A stretch of 64,000 bases of DNA from CAIXSC01 sp046349915 (GTDB taxonomy: Bacteria; Planctomycetota; Planctomycetia; Pirellulales; Pirellulaceae). Positions 59,471-64,000 of this stretch are shown here, one piece after another. A program made the position numbers and the translations under genes. Within the stretch, counting starts at the first letter, position 1; each line of letters starts with the position of its first letter. Under the pieces are notes generated by a model. It did not search any database. It saw only the letters and a list, made by a program, of their open reading frames with translations, and was not told the DNA's origin. The stretch covers positions 186,001 to 250,000 of the forward strand of contig JAXMBL010000009.1 in NCBI GenBank assembly GCA_046349915.1, read 5' to 3'.

Positions 59471-61726
59471 CTACTTCTCGCTGGCCGGAACTATGGCGAC
59501 GCGGAAGCCCAGATTGTAGAAGCGGTACACCGGGGTCTCGGCACAGCGGAACGACGACATGCACATTGTGATATCGCTGAAGCAGCCTCCACCACGAAAC
59601 ACCCGGTTCGAGCCCAGTGAAGGTCCGGCTGGGTCCGCCGCGAGCGACGATTGATAGTGCTTTTTGCTATACCAATCCGAACACCACTCGCATACGTTTC
59701 CGTGCATGTCATACACCCCCCAGGCGTTTGGCTTGAACTCTCCCACCGGACTGGTGAACGACCAACCATCTTCGAAAGGTAAGGTCGGTTTCTTTTTATA
59801 GTCGCCTCTCGGAAACACTCTCTGATACGAGACGTCACGTACGTTGGCATAACCTTCCAGGCTACCCGGCTGATCTCCCGTGCAAAATTGAGTCGTCGTC
59901 CCGGCGCGACAGGCGTACTCCCACTCCGCCTCGCGCGGCAAGCGATAACCAGTCCCAGAAACCTCCCGCACTTCATCTTCGGTGATACGATAACACTCGC
60001 TCTTCCCCTCCTGGCGACTCAGCCAATTGCAGTAAGCCACCGCATCCCGCCAACTCACATTCGCCACTGGATGATCATCCGATTGCACCCATCCCGCGTT
60101 CCGCCAATTGTATTTCGTATGCAGTTTCACGGATTTCGTCTCGGTATCGTATCCCCAACCGCCTTTACCATCCCGCGCCGCGTCGGTCTGGTGTCCCGTG
60201 TCCGCGACAAACTTCGCGAACTGCCCCTTCGTTACCTCATGGATCCCCAAATAGAAAGGGCGGGTGATTTGGACCAAGTGTCGAGGCGACTCGTCGGAAA
60301 CATCCCAGCCTGCCAACGTAATTCCAGTCGCTTCCAACTCCTCCTCCGTCTTGTCGCTCCCCATCCAAAACTCGCCCGCGGGAATGTACGCTAACTTCAT
60401 CCCTCGTGGACTCGTGATCACGTCGCCGGGGCGAGGCGCCGGATTTTGCCGCCGCTCCAATTCAGCCCGCAGGTAGGGGACGAACGCGCTGGCGGGGAAC
60501 ACTCCGTTCGCGAAATTCCGCGTGATCGAAACCAACTCGCGATCCGCTTCCTTTTTGAGGTCTAACTGCCCCAGCGTCGCCGCCAGGCTGCCGCGCAGTT
60601 CGGCGGTGAAGCCGCCATTGAGCGGTTGCTTGCGCACGCTGGCCACCAACGTCGTCAAGTCGTCCGCTTTCTTCGCCAACGGCAGTTCGCGAGCCGCCTC
60701 GGGTCCCTGATACGACGGCGACTGCTTCTTCTCCGGATCTCCCGTTCGCCGACGCCGGTTCTGCTCCTCAACCCACTTCCCAACCGAGCGACTCACATAG
60801 CTCGACACCGAACTTAAACGGACCACATTCCGTTCGTCGGCCGCAGCCCCGCCGCGCAAGGCTTCGAGCACCGCGTGGGTAAACACCCCGTGGCCCGATT
60901 CGCCCAACTCCGGGTGCTCGTAGCTATACTCGCCCACATCGCACGACACCAGTTTCGACTGGCCCGTCGGCTTCTTCAGCAGCTCCAGAAAGTCCGCGGT
61001 CATCGCCTGCCCGCCCGTCATGCCGCTGCTGCGAGCGGCGTCGGACAGACGCTCTTGGCAAGCATCCACCAGCAGCAGACGATGCCCCGCCTGCGACGCA
61101 TTCATCTGCTCTTCCACCGACGACAATCGAACCGCTGTATCCTCGAGAAACGTCCGCAATCCGTCACTCGGCATCACATAACCCACTCGCTTGTCCGTGA
61201 ACCCATGCGAGCTGAACGACACTACCAGCAGGCCCGTCATCGGCCGCACGTACCCGCGTACGAGCACGAACGATTGCAATAGCGTGCTCTTTTCCGCTTC
61301 TACCACCTGGACGCCGCGTTGCTTCAATTCGTCCAAGTGTCTTTGCACTCCTTCTCCCACCGCTTCGCCGGACAACGCCAGCACGCATTGCCGCGCGGGC
61401 AGCAGATTCAGTTCGACTACGAACAAGTGGCACTGTTCGATGGCGTCGTTCACCGCGAAACGCAGGGGCTGAACGTTGGCATCCTTGAACTTATTCACCC
61501 CCACGAACAGCCCGCCGTTCCCCGCCGCCGCCTCGGATGACAGCGGCGTGAACAGCGCCGGCGACGACTCAACGGTCGCGTCGCGGACAATATTCCTAGG
61601 CCCTGGTGGCGGAGCGGGCTGGGGCGAGTCTTGAGCGTTGCTAAGGACGACACGGATTAAGCAGAGGGCGAGCGTCCCCAGCGCGTGGACCAGCGACCAC
61701 TGTGTTTTGTTTTGCCGAATACTCAT
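59471..61726 (-). CDS. secreted caspase-like peptidase fused to a SUMF1/FGE-sulfatase-type domain
   Basis: This 751-residue protein has a signal peptide (about 10-32). Residues 70-320 form a peptidase C14 (caspase/metacaspase-like) domain: FVGVNKFKDANVQPLRFAVN, His174 (VVSFSSHGF) and Cys223 (LLLVDACQERL), a complete dyad. Residues about 440-750 are a SUMF1/formylglycine-generating-enzyme-type C-lectin-like fold (AYIPAGEFWMGSDKTEEELE, FYLGIHEVTKGQFAKF, YRLPREAEWEYACRAGTTTQ, VYDMHGNVCEWCSDWY). The copper-binding Cys pair of true FGEs is not clearly kept (GGGCFSDITMCMSSFRCAE), so this part may bind rather than modify. ATG 61726 is preferred over a GTG one codon earlier. A possible envelope protease. 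Confidence 0.92.
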   Translation of the reverse strand: MSIRQNKTQWSLVHALGTLALCLIRVVLSNAQDSPQPAPPPGPRNIVRDATVESSPALFTPLSSEAAAGNGGLFVGVNKFKDANVQPLRFAVNDAIEQCHLFVVELNLLPARQCVLALSGEAVGEGVQRHLDELKQRGVQVVEAEKSTLLQSFVLVRGYVRPMTGLLVVSFSSHGFTDKRVGYVMPSDGLRTFLEDTAVRLSSVEEQMNASQAGHRLLLVDACQERLSDAARSSGMTGGQAMTADFLELLKKPTGQSKLVSCDVGEYSYEHPELGESGHGVFTHAVLEALRGGAAADERNVVRLSSVSSYVSRSVGKWVEEQNRRRRTGDPEKKQSPSYQGPEAARELPLAKKADDLTTLVASVRKQPLNGGFTAELRGSLAATLGQLDLKKEADRELVSITRNFANGVFPASAFVPYLRAELERRQNPAPRPGDVITSPRGMKLAYIPAGEFWMGSDKTEEELEATGITLAGWDVSDESPRHLVQITRPFYLGIHEVTKGQFAKFVADTGHQTDAARDGKGGWGYDTETKSVKLHTKYNWRNAGWVQSDDHPVANVSWRDAVAYCNWLSRQEGKSECYRITEDEVREVSGTGYRLPREAEWEYACRAGTTTQFCTGDQPGSLEGYANVRDVSYQRVFPRGDYKKKPTLPFEDGWSFTSPVGEFKPNAWGVYDMHGNVCEWCSDWYSKKHYQSSLAADPAGPSLGSNRVFRGGGCFSDITMCMSSFRCAETPVYRFYNLGFRVAIVPASEK

Positions 61727-62039
61727 CACCAGGGCCTCTGCCTTTCGGGGAACAGGGACGCTCGACGCCGCTCGTCCGCACCCAACCTGAGCACACCCCT
61801 ACAAGAGGGCAGATGAGATACACGATTGCGCGCGAAAAGGCGATTTTCTTACCGAAACGGGCGACCTGTCAACTTCAGGGGTCCGCATTTGCAGCGAAAC
61901 TCGCTAGAGTTCCGATCGGGGCGTCGCATCGCAGGACTCACGCCGTCCCGCGCGGAGACGTGGGTCGGAGTTCTGGCGAATTCCGCTACAAGGCTCGCTC
62001 GGCCAACTATTCGTCGCTCGCCCTTCCTCGTTTGCGCTC
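61727..62039. other. intergenic region without a recognisable gene
   Basis: Frames here (61702-62151, 61826-62155) lack ribosome sites and run into the dispersed repeat and the permease 3' end. The region must contain the promoter of the caspase-SUMF1 gene. No RNA gene seen. Confidence 0.4.
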
Positions 62040-62065
62040 CTTTTGCGGAGCAAAAGGCGACTGTC
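62040..62065. repeat. dispersed CTTTTGC-GGA-GCAAAAG palindromic repeat, copy 2
   Basis: A perfect 7-bp hairpin with a 3-base loop, followed by GCGACTGTC; it lies four bases from the permease stop codon. See copy 1 at 59434. Confidence 0.8.
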
Positions 62066-62068
62066 CTG

Positions 62069-63448
62069 CTACTCGTACCTCAGCGCTTGGATGGGGTTCA
62101 GTCGCGAGGCTTTCCAGGCTGGGTAGAAGCCGAACAGCACGCCGACGCTGACTGACACCGACACCGACGCGACGACGGCTGGCCACGAGGTCTCCACGGG
62201 CCATTGAAAGACGACTCGCAGGATGAACGAGCTGAGTCGACCAAGGACGATGCCGATCGCGCCGCCCGATACACACAGCATCACCGCTTCGACCAGGAAT
62301 TGACGCAGGATGTCTCGACGCCGAGCGCCAACGGCCATGCGCAAGCCGATTTCGCGAGTCCGTTCGGTGACAGAGACGAGCATGATGTTCATGATGCCGA
62401 CGCCGCCGACGATGAGTGAAATCGTCGCCACCGAGAGCAGCAACCCTCCCATCACTCGCGTCGACGAGCTGAGCGCTTCGTTCTGCTCCGTCATGTCGCG
62501 GATATTAAAGTCGTTCGGTTGGTTGGGGCGGATGCGATGACTTCGGTGCAGCAACTCGGTGATTCGCCGCTTCGCTTCGGGAATGTCGGCCGCTCGGCCC
62601 ACTCGGATCATGATCCAATCGACATGCGTGCTCCGCTCGATCTGCGGGTTGTTGGCCTTTTGTTGAGCTGACGCGATCGGGAAGAGTCGCGGCTGAACGC
62701 TGGGGTAACGACTGCTGAGCGAATTGACTTGTTGACTGGGGTCGCCCGCCACCACCGCGCTTTGATTGGTGTTGGTCACCGAGGTGCCGGTGACCTTGTA
62801 TTTGATGGCAGTCCAAGGGGCGATGACGATGTCGTCTTGATCGATGCCCATCGTGTTGGAGCCTTTCGACGCGAGCACTCCCACCACCTGAAACGGCTTG
62901 CCGCCAATGCGAATCTCCTTCCCCACGGGAGACTCGCCCAGAAACAACTCGCGTACAATCGTCTCCCCCACCAAACAAACTTGCGTTCCTCGTCGCACGT
63001 CTTGGTCGGAAAATGGCGAGCCTTCCACCAGCGGCAGCCACTCGCGCACATCCAAGTACGACGGTGTGGTGCCGTACATGTAAAACGGCACCCAATTTTT
63101 GTTGCCGTAGACAATCTGAGTGCGGGAACGAACAACCGGCGCGACACTGGCCAACAGCGGACGCTGTTCGTCGAGAGCTTCGTAGTCCTTCAGCGTGAGC
63201 GTTTGTTGCGAGCCGCCTCCCAAACTGATGCCGCCGCTGGCCGCTGTCCCTGGCTGCACCATTAAATTGTTCGCGCCCATCCGCGCGATCATCTCCTGAA
63301 TCGACTTGCTCGACCCTTGACCAATTTCCATCATCGCGATCACCGCGGCGACCCCGATGACAATTCCCAAAGTGGTGAGGAACGAGCGCAGCAGGTTTCG
63401 CCGCAGAGCTTTGACGGCCGTCCGGATGGTTCGCACGAGCGGTTTCAT
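62069..63448 (-). CDS. MacB-type ABC transporter permease
   Basis: This 459-residue permease has the four-helix MacB/FtsX layout: an N-terminal helix (LLRSFLTTLGIVIGVAAVIA), a large periplasmic MacB_PCD domain (about 50-320), then three C-terminal helices ending FGFYPAWKASRLNPIQALRYE, the diagnostic end motif. MacB-type pumps power export of peptides, siderophores or lipoproteins by mechanotransmission. Its start overlaps the stop of the ATPase gene by four bases (ATGA), so the two are one operon. An HlyD-like adaptor would be expected upstream of the ATPase, outside this window. Confidence 0.95.
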   Translation of the reverse strand: MKPLVRTIRTAVKALRRNLLRSFLTTLGIVIGVAAVIAMMEIGQGSSKSIQEMIARMGANNLMVQPGTAASGGISLGGGSQQTLTLKDYEALDEQRPLLASVAPVVRSRTQIVYGNKNWVPFYMYGTTPSYLDVREWLPLVEGSPFSDQDVRRGTQVCLVGETIVRELFLGESPVGKEIRIGGKPFQVVGVLASKGSNTMGIDQDDIVIAPWTAIKYKVTGTSVTNTNQSAVVAGDPSQQVNSLSSRYPSVQPRLFPIASAQQKANNPQIERSTHVDWIMIRVGRAADIPEAKRRITELLHRSHRIRPNQPNDFNIRDMTEQNEALSSSTRVMGGLLLSVATISLIVGGVGIMNIMLVSVTERTREIGLRMAVGARRRDILRQFLVEAVMLCVSGGAIGIVLGRLSSFILRVVFQWPVETSWPAVVASVSVSVSVGVLFGFYPAWKASRLNPIQALRYE

Positions 63449-64000
63449 GAATCGTCGGACAAAATCAGCCCGTCCTTCATCAGGATGCGCCGTTTGGCAT
63501 GGTTCGCCACGTTGTTATCGTGAGTCACCAGCACCACGGTGATTCCCTGTTCAGCGTTCAGTTCCTGGAAGAGTCGCAGAATCTCTTCGCTGGTCTTCGA
63601 ATCCAGATTGCCCGTCGGTTCATCGGCCAACAACAGTTTCGGCTCGTTGATCAACGAGCGAGCAATCGCCACTCGCTGCTGCTGTCCCCCCGACATCTCC
63701 GAAGGCTCGTGGTCCAACCGATGCCCCAATCCCACTCGACGCAACAGTTGAACGGCTCGTTCATGATTCTCTTCGTCGGTCCAACGATGATCGCCATACT
63801 CCAACGGCATGAGGACATTTTCGATCGCACTCGTCCGCGCCAAAAGATTGAAGCTCTGAAAGACGAAGCCAATCTTGTGGCTGCGAGCCCACGCAAGCTG
63901 ATCGGAGGAGAAACGCGACGTGAGTTCACCGTCGAGCCAGTAGTCGCCCGCCGTGGGTGTGTCGAGGCAACCGAGGATGTTCATCAAGGTTGTCTTGCCA
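63445..64000 (-). CDS. ABC transporter ATP-binding protein (partial, cut by the window end)
   Basis: About 185 residues are visible. The window end falls inside Walker A (KTTLMNILG follows directly). Further motifs: Q-loop FVFQSFNLL, signature EMSGGQQQR, Walker B LLLADEPTGNLDS, and switch His in VLVTHDNN. It is of the LolD/MacB-type ATPase class and energises the adjacent permease. The start and the first ~45 residues lie beyond base 64000. Confidence 0.95.
   Translation of the reverse strand, partial: GKTTLMNILGCLDTPTAGDYWLDGELTSRFSSDQLAWARSHKIGFVFQSFNLLARTSAIENVLMPLEYGDHRWTDEENHERAVQLLRRVGLGHRLDHEPSEMSGGQQQRVAIARSLINEPKLLLADEPTGNLDSKTSEEILRLFQELNAEQGITVVLVTHDNNVANHAKRRILMKDGLILSDDS

Noticed and set aside
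59471..60420. Catalytic formylglycine-generating enzyme
   Set aside because: The Cys pair needed for copper and catalysis is not clearly aligned, and no sulfatase gene with a CxPxR motif is seen in the window.

Overview
This 64 kb window comes from a planctomycete chromosome (Planctomycetia, most likely Pirellulales-like; the order is an inference). The support is a set of families largely confined to that phylum: the PSCyt1/DUF1549/DUF1553 plus DUF1501 pair, a DUF1501 protein with a twin-arginine leader, an SHD1-domain protein, a giant secreted protein with the planctomycete 'LEMLEERRLLA' export motif and a dockerin, a CRTAC1-type protein, YXWGXW-repeat and Gly-rich 'protocadherin-like' surface proteins, and redoxin/cytochrome/copper-monooxygenase fusions. 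Secreted and surface proteins dominate. Only one RNA gene was found (tRNA-Arg, CCG). There is no phage, integron or CRISPR array.

Layout. 0-4 kb: tail of a beta-helix protein, a hypothetical gene, a tandem metallo-beta-lactamase-fold lipoprotein and an aldo/keto reductase. 4.3-13.8 kb: a 3183-residue YD-repeat/RHS protein with ten PPC-like repeats inserted between two YD blocks. 14-16.5 kb: an NTF2-like secreted protein and a Gly-rich repeat protein, probably one operon. 16.6-20.7 kb: an esterase, a CRTAC1 protein and a zinc ribbon. 21.3-25 kb: a wHTH-like hypothetical, then a subtilase followed by a small beta protein, a terminator, a 17-codon ORF with a strong Shine-Dalgarno sequence, and a free-standing inhibitor/propeptide-like protein. 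25-29.1 kb is a decayed patch with IS66 and DUF932 remnants around a TPR protein and an SHD1 protein. 29.1-32.2 kb: a Dyp-type peroxidase with its upstream partner. 32.9-36 kb: tRNA, a CPXCG protein, a 700-bp array of REP-like palindromes and a GH42-like secreted protein.

36-42.6 kb: an ECF sigma factor overlapping a membrane protein (likely its regulator), the redoxin-cytochrome-monooxygenase fusion, two 200-bp direct repeats, a PQQ-propeller membrane protein and a lipoprotein. 42.8-50.6 kb, all minus strand: a CPBP protease and a BASS transporter, DUF1501 and PSD1 proteins, and an amidohydrolase. 50.8-57.2 kb: a PQQ-propeller protein, a nitroreductase, a thioredoxin-trypsin fusion and the convergent YXWGXW protein. 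57.6-64 kb: a PafA-like phosphatase, a secreted caspase-SUMF1 fusion and a MacB-type ABC exporter (permease complete, ATPase cut by the window end).

The intergenic DNA is unusually rich in short repeats of several families: REP-like palindromes, single and arrayed; the palindrome CGACGGACT-N3-AGTCCGTCG in nine copies; 200-bp direct repeats; and coding-like dispersed repeats. They sit almost exclusively just outside stop codons and account for most of the long spurious open frames. The best candidates for undescribed biology are the subtilase/inhibitor cluster, the caspase-SUMF1 protein, the PPC-interrupted YD giant and the BIME-like array. Everything is read from sequence alone; family names rest on motifs seen, and functions are inferred from those families.
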